In this document: one piece after another, positions 41,719 through 50,357 of the stretch
How positions within the stretch are numbered: position 1 is the first letter of the stretch
Layout of the letters: each line of letters starts with the position of its first letter
Assembly: GCF_937920395.1 (NCBI RefSeq)
Contig: NZ_CALEVF010000065.1
Span: forward strand, 1-56,064
Source of the DNA: an uncultured Clostridium sp.
GTDB taxonomy: Bacteria > Bacillota > Clostridia > Clostridiales > Clostridiaceae
DNA: 56,064 bases
Direction: 5' to 3'
Program-made: the position numbers and the translations under genes
Notes under the pieces: model-generated
Database searches by the model: none
What the model saw: the letters and a program-made list of their open reading frames with translations, nothing else
What the model was told of the DNA's origin: nothing

Positions 41719-44043
41719 ATGGTAGTTGAATTTTATGAAAAACTCTTAAATGATGTAATTAAAGACAAAAGGTTAAAAATTTATTTGTATGATTATATAA
41801 CTACTAGTGATGATGAATACTTTAATCCGGAAACAAGTAAATATTTTGAGAACTGCATAAAAATATTTATTAATATTTTTCGAGACATAAAAATTGAAGA
41901 GTTATCATGGAAGTTATTGTGCAATCAGGTCTCTAATTCAAATATAGGTGCGAAACATTTAATCAAGTTTTATGGATACATTCTTAAAATCGGTATTAAT
42001 TTGGGGGAACATACAAAATTTTTAAGAGACAACTGTTGGATATTTATGAGTGAGGGCTATGATAAAATATTGAACTATAAAAAATATTATTTAGTAGGGA
42101 GTACTCCCTTAGATATTTTTATGATAAAAAATAATAAAATGGTACATTTTTATGAGGTACATTTTGATAGTGAGTTTTTAAGTAATCTTATGAGAAAATT
42201 TATAAAATATTGTGAAGTCCAAAATAAAACTTATTTTGGATATAGTATATACAAATTTATAACTTGTTTTGAAAAGAGCTTTGGTAAGTCAGAAGATATA
42301 CCAAAGGTTATAGAAGAATTTGGGTATGAAACGATGTTGACACAGTTCCAATACTATAAATTAAAAAATGAGGAATGTAAACCTTACTTAAAACATCTCA
42401 ATTACTTTTATAGATTTTTAATTAATTATTTTGAAAACAATAATTCACAGCATAAGTTATTTAACAATGGTAGTGGAATTGATAGAACTTTCCTGTTTAG
42501 AGAAAACTTTAATACTTTATTTGGAAAAGGATATAGAGTTGTATATTATAATAAATTTGATGAAATACCACAAAATGATAAATGGTTGTTAGCACCAAAT
42601 GGTTATGAGAAATATACTACAACTATAAAGTCAATTGATTATATTCCTTTAGAATTTTCAAGAGTAAAGGATAACGTTCTAAGGCATAAATTGAAAAAAT
42701 GGTTTATGGTGAAACGGAAATCGCTTAAAGCTTTAAGGAATAGTGTTAATAATTTATTTATATTTTTTGAAGTTATAGAAGGCGGGGCGATGGCGAATTT
42801 TAGAAAAAATATTGTAAATTTACATTCTTATGCAGCTGATAAAAAGAATAGTTCAATTATTAATGAATATACCATATTGTTTTTTAGAGAATATATAAAT
42901 CAAAAATATGATAATGTAAATACTGTTAATGGATATATATCTTCAATTAATTCATTTGTTAAATTTTTAGATGAAGAAGGAGATTTTTTTATTAATCCTA
43001 CTATATATTCATATTTAAGGATAACAACTGTCAAAAATCTTAATGGTAAAATTATTATACAAGAAGATTTGGACATTATTTTAGAAACTTTTAAAAATAG
43101 GATGTTAAATGGTAATTATATTGATAGGATGTTTTTTGTTTTTTTTCATTTATTACTTACAACTAATTTTAGACCAAACGAGATACTAAATTTAAAAAGA
43201 TCATGTATTAAACCTGGGATGAAAAAAGGTGATTTTGTAATTGATTATACAAGTGAAGATGAGGGTGAAGTAAATAGAGATACATTAGAAATGCAAAATA
43301 AGACATCACACGGAAAAGATATAGAGGCAAACCCCTCTGAATATACAATTAGAGCAATTAATGAGGCAAAGTATATATCTAAAGACTACTGGGAAGAAGC
43401 AAATAGTGATATAAAAGAATATATTTTTATTTATAAGAGCATAAACAATCAAGTTGAAGGTATAAAATTGGACAGATTTTATAGGTTGTTTAAAAGAATT
43501 ACCTCAAAGTTAAATTTAAAAGGCGGCCCATATACACTATATAATTGTAGAACTACATATATGACAAAGCTGTTTGAAAACGCTGTTAAAGAAGGGAATG
43601 TTTATAAAGCAATCATTGCAACTGGGCATAAAGATTTTACTACGACAATTAAACATTATATTAAGCCCGATGTTAGAAATTATTTAGAGGCATTTTATAA
43701 TATAAAATTAGGTAATGTTAATTTACAAGGCCGTATAGTTGCTGAATTAAGTGAAGTTATCTTAGACATTCCAATGGATATTAGAGAAATAACAGTGAAA
43801 AAAGGCTGTGGATTTTGTAGTGGAACATGTGATGAAAAGGAAAAAATAGAGTGCCTGATTTGTAGAAATTTTGTTGTTACTTTGGATAGAATACCATATT
43901 TTAAAGAGAGTATAAAAAACATTGATGAACTTATAAAGAATGAAAATATATTACATGAAAAAGAACACTTGGTTTCTATTAAAAAAATATATGTGGCTTT
44001 TTTAGGTGAGCTATATACATTAAAAGAAAAGCGAGGGGAATAA
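41719..44043 (+). CDS. tnpB: tyrosine recombinase 2 (TnpB-like)
   Basis: The start at 41719 is one base after the tnpA-like stop, with GGAAGGA nine bases upstream (774 residues; an ATG at 41701 lies inside the previous gene). The large N-terminal region is unique. The catalytic domain has the arginine in LLTTNFRPNEILNL near 485, then YNCRTTYMTKL near 615 at the HxxR position, where tyrosine replaces histidine, and the tyrosine in TGHKDFTTTIKHYIKPD near 650. A C-terminal CGFCSGTCDEKEKIECLICR cysteine cluster suggests zinc binding. The protein is longer than Tn554 TnpB (about 630). Confidence 0.83.
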   Translation: MVVEFYEKLLNDVIKDKRLKIYLYDYITTSDDEYFNPETSKYFENCIKIFINIFRDIKIEELSWKLLCNQVSNSNIGAKHLIKFYGYILKIGINLGEHTKFLRDNCWIFMSEGYDKILNYKKYYLVGSTPLDIFMIKNNKMVHFYEVHFDSEFLSNLMRKFIKYCEVQNKTYFGYSIYKFITCFEKSFGKSEDIPKVIEEFGYETMLTQFQYYKLKNEECKPYLKHLNYFYRFLINYFENNNSQHKLFNNGSGIDRTFLFRENFNTLFGKGYRVVYYNKFDEIPQNDKWLLAPNGYEKYTTTIKSIDYIPLEFSRVKDNVLRHKLKKWFMVKRKSLKALRNSVNNLFIFFEVIEGGAMANFRKNIVNLHSYAADKKNSSIINEYTILFFREYINQKYDNVNTVNGYISSINSFVKFLDEEGDFFINPTIYSYLRITTVKNLNGKIIIQEDLDIILETFKNRMLNGNYIDRMFFVFFHLLLTTNFRPNEILNLKRSCIKPGMKKGDFVIDYTSEDEGEVNRDTLEMQNKTSHGKDIEANPSEYTIRAINEAKYISKDYWEEANSDIKEYIFIYKSINNQVEGIKLDRFYRLFKRITSKLNLKGGPYTLYNCRTTYMTKLFENAVKEGNVYKAIIATGHKDFTTTIKHYIKPDVRNYLEAFYNIKLGNVNLQGRIVAELSEVILDIPMDIREITVKKGCGFCSGTCDEKEKIECLICRNFVVTLDRIPYFKESIKNIDELIKNENILHEKEHLVSIKKIYVAFLGELYTLKEKRGE

Positions 44044-44047
44044 ATAA

Positions 44048-45862
44048 ATGGATGATTTTTTAAATAAAACTCAAACAGCTAAATTGATGGAGATAGCAAA
44101 TATTTCAGATGAAAAGCACAAATTAATAACTACGTTAGATATTGGCAGGTTACCATTTTTTGATGTGGAAATATATTTTTCAGATGATATTTGGGATTTT
44201 GGTAATTATAACCCTGAAAAAGGTCCATACAAAAATAAATATGATTTTAGCAACATACACTATGCTTACCAAAAATATGTTAAAAAATATGTTTTAGAAT
44301 TATTAATTAATAATAGAGCTATAAGTAGTATAAAAAAATACTTAATGTATATGAAGAAAATATGTAAATTCTTATGCCAAAATTATATTTATGATTGCAC
44401 TATTATAACTTTAAAGTGTGTAAAAGAATATAATGAATTATTGGATATAGAATATAAATCGGAAGGTGAAAGAGATCATAATAGAAGATTGTTTAAAAAA
44501 CTCTTGAATTATATTGAAATTCAAGAAAAGGTTGATTATTCAGAAGCAAGAAAACTTTTATCTAACAATAATTCAGACTTACTAAGAGCACAGATGGAAT
44601 CTGGAAAGACTCCTAATTTGCCTCATGGCATGTACGACAAAATAATTTCTTTATGTTTAAAAGAAATATATTCTGACAAATTTAATATAACAGAAAAAAA
44701 GGAGGCAAGTGCTATACTGCTTTTATCTCAAGTTGGTATGAGAATTTACGAGCTAAGTATAATTAAAGCTAATAAAAAGAAATTTGAATGGTGCTTTAAT
44801 TATACTTTGAAAGTTCCATATTTAGAATTCATAACCACTAAAACAGTAAGAACTAAAACTCATTCGCAAATAACTAAAACATTTTTAACAAAAATTGCTG
44901 AATTAGCATATGATACACTTGAAGAATTAACAAGTAATATTAGATTAAGAAATAGTTCGGAATATATTTTTATTGGTGATAATTGTAAAAATCCAATTAA
45001 AGGTGAAACATTGAGAGGATGGATAGCTAGATTTGTAGTAAGAAATTCTAGAGAGCTTAAAGTTATAAATACACAATATGAAGGATTTCGTATTCTGACT
45101 ATGGAAGAGATTAAAAAATCTAAACTAGTCAAAGCAGATTATTTCAATAATCTAAAGAGTTCTGATTATGTATCAATTCCGAATCCTCATCAGTTTAGAG
45201 TTGCAGTATGCAATGAACTTATTAATGCTGGAGTTGAGATAGGGTGGATTGCTGATCAGATGAATCATTTGACTTTTGAGATGACAATGCATTACCAAAG
45301 AAGTAATGAGGATAATGCAATATCAAAAGGTGTTTTAGAGGGAGTGGTTACTGGTGAGTATAATTTGATAGGAGAAGAGGCTAATTTACTTATTTCAAAG
45401 ATTGATGAGTTTATTCAGAAAAATAAATATAACATAAAAACTGATTTGAAAGAAATTGTAGACGAATTGTCAAGTAAGGTTCCTATAAGAGAAAAGAGAG
45501 AAGGATTTTGTATTAAAAGTGCTTTTGGGAAAAAGTGCAAGTACAATGAATTTATGTGTGCATTTGAAATGTGTCCAAATCATTGCACGGTTTATTACTT
45601 TGCTGATATTACTTATAAAAGGTTTAAAGAAAAATTAATAACTATAGAATACGATAAAGCAAATAACTTTATTTCTGAGGCTAACATTGAAACAATCAAA
45701 TTAAAAAGGATGGCAAAATCTTTTTTAATTAAAGAACTTGAGGAATTAAAGATTGAGATGGAAAAACAGGGTAATCAGAGGATTATAGAAAAGCACCCTC
45801 AACTTGAATACATCACAGAAAATATATTTGATATAATGGAGGAGGTTAAAATATGGATATAA
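44048..45862 (+). CDS. tyrosine recombinase 3 (third member of the trio)
   Basis: The 604-residue protein starts four bases after tnpB. Its catalytic domain contains LLLSQVGMRIYELSIIKA near 230 (first arginine), NPHQFRVAVCNELINAG near 380 (HxxR), and IADQMNHLTFEMTMHYQRS near 402-420 (H and nucleophile tyrosine). A cysteine-rich C-terminal stretch follows (FCIKSAFGKKCKYNEFMCAF, then CPNHC), resembling the end of recombinase 2. Tn554 has no third recombinase, so this makes the unit like a recombinase trio. GAGGGGAATAAATA lies upstream of the ATG. Confidence 0.82.
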   Translation: MDDFLNKTQTAKLMEIANISDEKHKLITTLDIGRLPFFDVEIYFSDDIWDFGNYNPEKGPYKNKYDFSNIHYAYQKYVKKYVLELLINNRAISSIKKYLMYMKKICKFLCQNYIYDCTIITLKCVKEYNELLDIEYKSEGERDHNRRLFKKLLNYIEIQEKVDYSEARKLLSNNNSDLLRAQMESGKTPNLPHGMYDKIISLCLKEIYSDKFNITEKKEASAILLLSQVGMRIYELSIIKANKKKFEWCFNYTLKVPYLEFITTKTVRTKTHSQITKTFLTKIAELAYDTLEELTSNIRLRNSSEYIFIGDNCKNPIKGETLRGWIARFVVRNSRELKVINTQYEGFRILTMEEIKKSKLVKADYFNNLKSSDYVSIPNPHQFRVAVCNELINAGVEIGWIADQMNHLTFEMTMHYQRSNEDNAISKGVLEGVVTGEYNLIGEEANLLISKIDEFIQKNKYNIKTDLKEIVDELSSKVPIREKREGFCIKSAFGKKCKYNEFMCAFEMCPNHCTVYYFADITYKRFKEKLITIEYDKANNFISEANIETIKLKRMAKSFLIKELEELKIEMEKQGNQRIIEKHPQLEYITENIFDIMEEVKIWI

Positions 45863-46407
45863 AGTTAGAAAATATTAGTATAATTGGGGATAAACTTAAA
45901 AAATATGATATGCCACAATATTCAAGTTTGAAACCAAACATAAAGGAGTATCTATATAAAATTGAAACAGGAATACAGTCAATAATTCAGGAAAGAAAAG
46001 CATCAATAGAAATATATAGATCAAATAAGATTAATGTGTTAAACATTGTTAGTAAGGTTGGAATAGCAAGGCAAACAGTTTATAATAATAGGGAAGTACT
46101 TGAAACTTATATATTAAAAAATCAAGATGAGAGTGAAAAAAATGATGTGTTTAAATCTATTGATGGACTTAATGAGAAGATTAACTCATTAAATGGAATA
46201 ATACTTAAACAACAAAATAAGGATTTAGATGCCCAAGTTTGTTTGGATAGAATTGAGGTTCTGGAAGTATCTAACAATAGTCTTGTTAGTGAAGTTGGAA
46301 AATTGAATGAGCAAAACGCACAATTTATAATAACTATAAAAAAATTACATAAAGAATTAAGAAAATATGAAACGAACTTGTCAGAAAAAAAGATCTTATT
46401 ATTATAA
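45853..46407 (+). CDS. tnpC: TnpC-like protein with N-terminal HTH and coiled coil
   Basis: This 184-residue protein overlaps recombinase 3 by ten bases behind GGAGGAGG. Its N-terminal half has a helix-turn-helix-like IVSKVGIARQTVYNNREVL at about residues 55-73, the signature of the DUF6262/TnpC group. The C-terminal half (about 95-180) is a coiled coil with leucine/isoleucine heptads. Tn554 TnpC (125 residues) influences insertion orientation and efficiency, and a similar accessory role is inferred here. Confidence 0.75.
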   Translation: MDIKLENISIIGDKLKKYDMPQYSSLKPNIKEYLYKIETGIQSIIQERKASIEIYRSNKINVLNIVSKVGIARQTVYNNREVLETYILKNQDESEKNDVFKSIDGLNEKINSLNGIILKQQNKDLDAQVCLDRIEVLEVSNNSLVSEVGKLNEQNAQFIITIKKLHKELRKYETNLSEKKILLL

Positions 46408-46434
46408 TTCTAAATAGTTAAGGAGAGTGCATAG

Positions 46435-48198
46435 TTGGAAAAATGGTTTTTGAAAAATAATAAAATTGATTTTAAAGTGATGTCTAGAAGATTAAATATA
46501 AGTGAAATATTATGTAGGATAATGGTAAATAGAGGAATCACAAGTGATGATAGTATTGTTAGCTTTATAAATCCAAGCACAGATAAATTATTTGATCCAA
46601 AATTAATGAAAGATTTAGACAATGGAGTGAATATAATAAGACATAAAATCCTTGAAAATAAAAAGATTAGAATTGTCGGGGATTACGATGTAGATGGAAT
46701 AATAAGTACATATTTATTGTATCGAGGATTAACGGAATGTGGTGCTAATGTTGATTATAAAATACCACATAGGGTTTTAGATGGATATGGAATTAACAAA
46801 AACATCATTGAAACTGCAAAACAAGAGGGTATCGATACAATAATAACTTGTGATAATGGTATAGCTGCAGTCGAACAAATTGAGTATGCTAAAAGTTTGG
46901 GAATGACGTGTATTATAACTGACCACCATGATGTACCATTTAAAGAGGAAAGTGATGGTAGTAGGACGTTAATAATTCCTAATGCCGACGCAATAATTAA
47001 TTGTAAACAAGTAGACTGTGGGTATCCTTTTAAATTGTTATGTGGTGCAGGGGTTGTTTTTAAATTCATCCAGGTCTTATATGAACAAATGGGAAAAAGC
47101 AAGGATGAGGCAAATGTTTTTATAGGGTATGTTGCTATAGCAACTGTTTGTGATGTTGTAGATTTAGTTGGTGAAAATAGGATAATTGTAAAAGAAGGAT
47201 TAAAGATTATTAATAACACACAGAATATAGGACTTAAGGCACTTATAAATGAAACGGGAATAGAGGACAAAAAAATAGGTGTGTATCATTTAGGATTTGT
47301 TATAGGGCCTTGTCTAAACGCGGCTGGGAGATTGGATGATGCTAAGAAAGGATTAAAATTGTTGTTGTCTGAGGACGCTGAAGAAGCCAAAAGTTTAGCA
47401 AAAGAGCTTTTTGAATTAAACAAGAAAAGAAAAGATATGACACTTGCAGGTGTCGAAGATGCAATTGAAATAATAGAAAAAAAAGGTATGAGGAAAGATA
47501 AAATATTAGTTGTTTATAAAGCTGACCTTCATGAAAGTATTGCTGGAATAATCGCAGGCAAAATTAGAGAACAATATAATGCACCAACACTCATTCTTAC
47601 AGATGCTGAACATGGTATTAAGGGGTCAGGGAGGTCCATAGAACAATATAACATGTTCGAGGGACTATTCATGTGTAAAGACTTACTTGCTAAGTTTGGA
47701 GGGCATCCTATGGCTGCAGGATTGTCAATGAAATTGGAAAATTTAGAGAAGCTAAGAGAATGTTTGAATGCACAAACTTCATTAACAGATGATGATTTAA
47801 TACCTAGAGTATACATAGATATTCAATTACCTTTTAATAATATTAATGTTAGTTTAGCAGAAGAGATAGAAACATTAGAACCATATGGAAAAGGAAATCA
47901 TAAACCACTATTTGCTGAAAAGAACATTGGAATTTCAAAGGCCACTATTTTAGGAATTAATAAAAATGTTTTAAAGCTTAAATTTATATCAAATGGTGGA
48001 AATAAATTAGAAGGTATTTACTTTGGAGATATAGAAAAATTTAGATGCTATTTAATAAATAAATTTGGTGATGAAGAAACAATAAAAATGTTCAATGGAG
48101 TTTATAATAACATTAAACTTGACGTAACTTTTAATGTTTCTATAAATGAATATAGGGGGAACAGAAATGTACAAGTTGTTATTGGAAATTATAGATAA
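46435..48198 (+). CDS. recJ: RecJ-type single-stranded-DNA exonuclease (complete; possible hybrid)
   Basis: The 587-residue DHH-family protein starts at a TTG behind AGGAGAG, 27 bases after the tnpC-like stop. Motifs are complete: RIVGDYDVDGI near 82, TCDNG near 138, IITDHHDVPF near 160, GPCLNAAGRLDD near 290, and the DHHA1 signature KGSGRSIEQYNMF near 400 with KFGGHPMAAGLSM near 422. The length is normal. The first 86 residues differ strongly from the native fragment at 39918, and a copy of the att core falls at codons G84-V88. The gene may be a fusion of an element-borne 5' part with the native 3' part, or a wholly imported gene. Confidence 0.9.
   Translation: MEKWFLKNNKIDFKVMSRRLNISEILCRIMVNRGITSDDSIVSFINPSTDKLFDPKLMKDLDNGVNIIRHKILENKKIRIVGDYDVDGIISTYLLYRGLTECGANVDYKIPHRVLDGYGINKNIIETAKQEGIDTIITCDNGIAAVEQIEYAKSLGMTCIITDHHDVPFKEESDGSRTLIIPNADAIINCKQVDCGYPFKLLCGAGVVFKFIQVLYEQMGKSKDEANVFIGYVAIATVCDVVDLVGENRIIVKEGLKIINNTQNIGLKALINETGIEDKKIGVYHLGFVIGPCLNAAGRLDDAKKGLKLLLSEDAEEAKSLAKELFELNKKRKDMTLAGVEDAIEIIEKKGMRKDKILVVYKADLHESIAGIIAGKIREQYNAPTLILTDAEHGIKGSGRSIEQYNMFEGLFMCKDLLAKFGGHPMAAGLSMKLENLEKLRECLNAQTSLTDDDLIPRVYIDIQLPFNNINVSLAEEIETLEPYGKGNHKPLFAEKNIGISKATILGINKNVLKLKFISNGGNKLEGIYFGDIEKFRCYLINKFGDEETIKMFNGVYNNIKLDVTFNVSINEYRGNRNVQVVIGNYR
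46678..46692 (+). other. candidate right attachment site (attR) inside recJ
   Basis: GGGGATTACGATGTA contains GATGTA, the six-base core I recall for Tn554 insertions, and encodes GDYDV of the first catalytic motif. It aligns with the broken end at 40164-40178. Confidence 0.55.
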
Positions 48199-48272
48199 AT
48201 TGATAACCTAAATAATATCAACATTACTCCTTGATTACCGAAAATCTAAGTCTACATATTTTTTAACAATAA

Positions 48273-48316
48273 AAAGCAGCACAATTTATAATTTTTATTA
48301 TATATTGTGTTGTTTT
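48273..48316. terminator. bidirectional terminator between recJ and the GHKL ATPase gene
   Basis: AAAGCAGCACAATTTATAA (48273-48291) pairs with TTATATATTGTGTTGTTTT (48298-48316) with G-T pairs and one mismatch. It lies between two convergent genes. Confidence 0.8.
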
Positions 48317-48431
48317 ATTATTTCTAATTATAGAGATAAATATCTCTCCTTAGCGTGATTAATAGTATGTCCGTTTAGGATAATGCGCATTACAAAATTG
48401 GGAATTAAAATGGACAATGTTTATTGTTTTT

Positions 48432-49589
48432 TCATATTTTAATTTTATTCGTTCTTATATATTCATCATAGGTTATCTCTCCAACACTTTTAGCATATTT
48501 TACTTTTAAAATTCTTTTTAACTTTTCAACTTCCTCTTTTGATTTCTGATATCTAATATTTACTATACCATTATCAAAAATGGGAAGTTCTTTTGTCATA
48601 ATTTTGACAATAAGGTTTCTAAGCTCTAAATATGATTGAGTACTTGTATCTAAACCACTCTTTGTTGTTGTAAATGGAAGTTTTGTATTTTTATTATTAC
48701 TTCTTACATATACAGATCCTCTAAAACAATAAAATTTTTCTTCGAAAATCGGTGATGAAAATCCTTCCCTTAATTTGGAGCAATTCCATCCTGTAAGTAC
48801 ACTTTTATCTGCTTCTACAACTAAAATCTCATCAAGATAAATACTCCAACCTGCATTTCTAATATTATTTTCACCTTTTTTTATAACAATTTCAACATTA
48901 AAATCACTAACTTTAGCATTATCTCTAAATACCTCGATATCAGTGTCACTATAACTTAGTGGTGTATCATTTACAACAATTTTAATACCATCTTCTAATG
49001 CTTGTTTATAAGTTTTACTTAATATTTCCTTTAACTTAAAGATAAATTTATTATCTGAAAAATGGATTGATATTACTTTATTTAATTGTCTAATTTCTAT
49101 AATAGTACCTATGTCATTGTTAATAGATATTTTAATATCATTTAATTTAATATCCCACATGGGCTGTTTCATCCAATTGTTAACATCTAAAGCTATAGTA
49201 AAATGGTCCCCCTTACTAGTAGCAGATTCAATTTTAATGTTATTACCAATTTTAAATAATGATCTCTTCATACCAATTCCAAAATGATTCGCATCTTTTG
49301 TTTTTTCTTCTAAAAGATTTATATGACCAAAGGTAAAGGCATAATTTTTAGCATTATCTTTAGATATGCCACCACAATTGTCTTTAATAATAAATTTATT
49401 TTTTTTGAATGTTAGTTGAATTTTAAAATCGTTTAAAAAGGCACTGTTGGACATAGATTTGGCAGCTTCAATCGAGTTATCAATTAAGTCTGTTATTGCC
49501 TTCTCTAAGGAAATATCTCTTATAATATAACTAATAAAGAATTCCTTAGTTGGTTGCATGCGAATAGAATTATCTTCTATGATAATCAC
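48432..49589 (-). CDS. GHKL-type ATPase (HSP90/MutL/MORC-like)
   Basis: The protein has up to 385 residues. The Bergerat ATP-binding motifs are clear: N-box AITDLIDNSIEAAKSM near residue 36, G1 IIKDNCGGISKDN near 70, and G2 NHFGIGMKRSLFKIG near 106. The following domain resembles the transducer of MutL/MORC-like ATPases, with GTIIEIRQLN near 165. The C-terminal 100 residues are charged. The longest frame opens with GTG at 49589 and the start is uncertain: an ATG ten codons later is an alternative. Standalone GHKL ATPases of this type occur in defence islands. It converges with recJ. Confidence 0.8.
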   Translation of the reverse strand: MIIIEDNSIRMQPTKEFFISYIIRDISLEKAITDLIDNSIEAAKSMSNSAFLNDFKIQLTFKKNKFIIKDNCGGISKDNAKNYAFTFGHINLLEEKTKDANHFGIGMKRSLFKIGNNIKIESATSKGDHFTIALDVNNWMKQPMWDIKLNDIKISINNDIGTIIEIRQLNKVISIHFSDNKFIFKLKEILSKTYKQALEDGIKIVVNDTPLSYSDTDIEVFRDNAKVSDFNVEIVIKKGENNIRNAGWSIYLDEILVVEADKSVLTGWNCSKLREGFSSPIFEEKFYCFRGSVYVRSNNKNTKLPFTTTKSGLDTSTQSYLELRNLIVKIMTKELPIFDNGIVNIRYQKSKEEVEKLKRILKVKYAKSVGEITYDEYIRTNKIKI

Positions 49590-50008
49590 CCTTCAATAAT
49601 ATTATTATATTATAATGGTATTTATTCTTTATTGATAATATTACAGAAAAAGCAACAAAAACAGGTGAATAATTTAACTTCAATTAATAAATAAAAGTAT
49701 AAAAGGTTTATATATATTTTTATAGAAGTCTAAGTAGAATTGGATGTTAATATGAAAGACTATATAGGTACATTTACATTGAAGATTTAAGATTTAAGTA
49801 GAAATAGATGGTAATTCTTAAGTAAGAATGAAGAAAGATTGAGTGTTAGACGGATTCAGAACATTTTTAAAAAGTATTAGGTAAGCAGTCATTTATTACG
49901 GAGAAGGATATTATAAGTTATGGGACAAGAGAGTTTAAATGGGAACGTCCATAGATATATGTATATAATATCTATGGACGTTCCCTAAAATTTTGTCTCC
50001 GATATAAT
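49590..50008 (+). other. 419-bp intergenic region with an 18-bp perfect inverted repeat
   Basis: Apart from a possible - strand promoter (TATAAT) near 49610 for the GHKL gene, no gene is seen. An 18-bp exact inverted repeat lies at 49941-49958 and 49968-49985 (GGGAACGTCCATAGATAT and its complement) with a 9-nt loop. It has no T run typical of a terminator on either strand. Confidence 0.7.
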
Positions 50009-50227
50009 TTAATCAAACAGTCTCTCAATGGAGATGCCTAAAACTTGTGCAATAGCTTTTACTTCATAGTCTAGGAGGACTTTTGTTTGATTTTCTATTT
50101 TTGATATAGCACTTTGATCAAAATCAATACCAAGCGTATTCAAACGTGCCGCTAACTGAATTTGAGTTATCTTTTTTTTGCGTCTAACTGCTCTTATTTT
50201 CTTGCCAGTAATATTTTTTACTAACAT
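50009..50227 (-). CDS. small XRE-family DNA-binding regulator
   Basis: The 72-residue protein (start at 50227, with AAAGG nine bases upstream; a longer start at 50236 overlaps it) is essentially one Cro/C1-type helix-turn-helix: TGKKIRAVRRKKKITQIQLA, then the recognition part FDQSAISKIENQTKVLLDYE and VKAIAQVLGISIERLF (each seen in order). It is divergent from the GHKL-nuclease gene at 50358, so the shared 130-bp region is the likely site of control. It probably represses one or both neighbours. Confidence 0.85.
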   Translation of the reverse strand: MLVKNITGKKIRAVRRKKKITQIQLAARLNTLGIDFDQSAISKIENQTKVLLDYEVKAIAQVLGISIERLFD

Positions 50228-50357
50228 AACTACCATCCTTTAAAGTTTAAAATACTATTTATTTTAATATTAAGTGAAAAAATTGAAAAAAATATGCCAG
50301 ACTAGCATATTTTAAAATTTTTAGTAAATATTATTAGTATGAAGGTAGGTGAAAATT

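Larger units (their letters stand above)
40179..46692 (+). mobile_element. Tn554-like tyrosine-recombinase-trio element inserted in a recJ-type gene
   Basis: Between the two related core sequences lie three tyrosine recombinase genes and a TnpC-like gene in one operon, followed by a recJ-type 5' region. The left end is fixed by the break in recJ. The right end is given here as the matching core at 46687-46692; it could instead lie beyond 56064 if the whole downstream recJ gene and the defence-type genes are cargo. Tn554 itself has tnpA, tnpB and tnpC and inserts site-specifically in radC without inverted repeats or target duplication; here a third recombinase is added. Confidence 0.65.

Noticed and set aside
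46755..47270. 171-codon open frame on the - strand inside recJ
   Set aside because: It lies wholly antisense to a clearly conserved gene, has no ribosome binding site and no family features; it is a shadow of the recJ codons.
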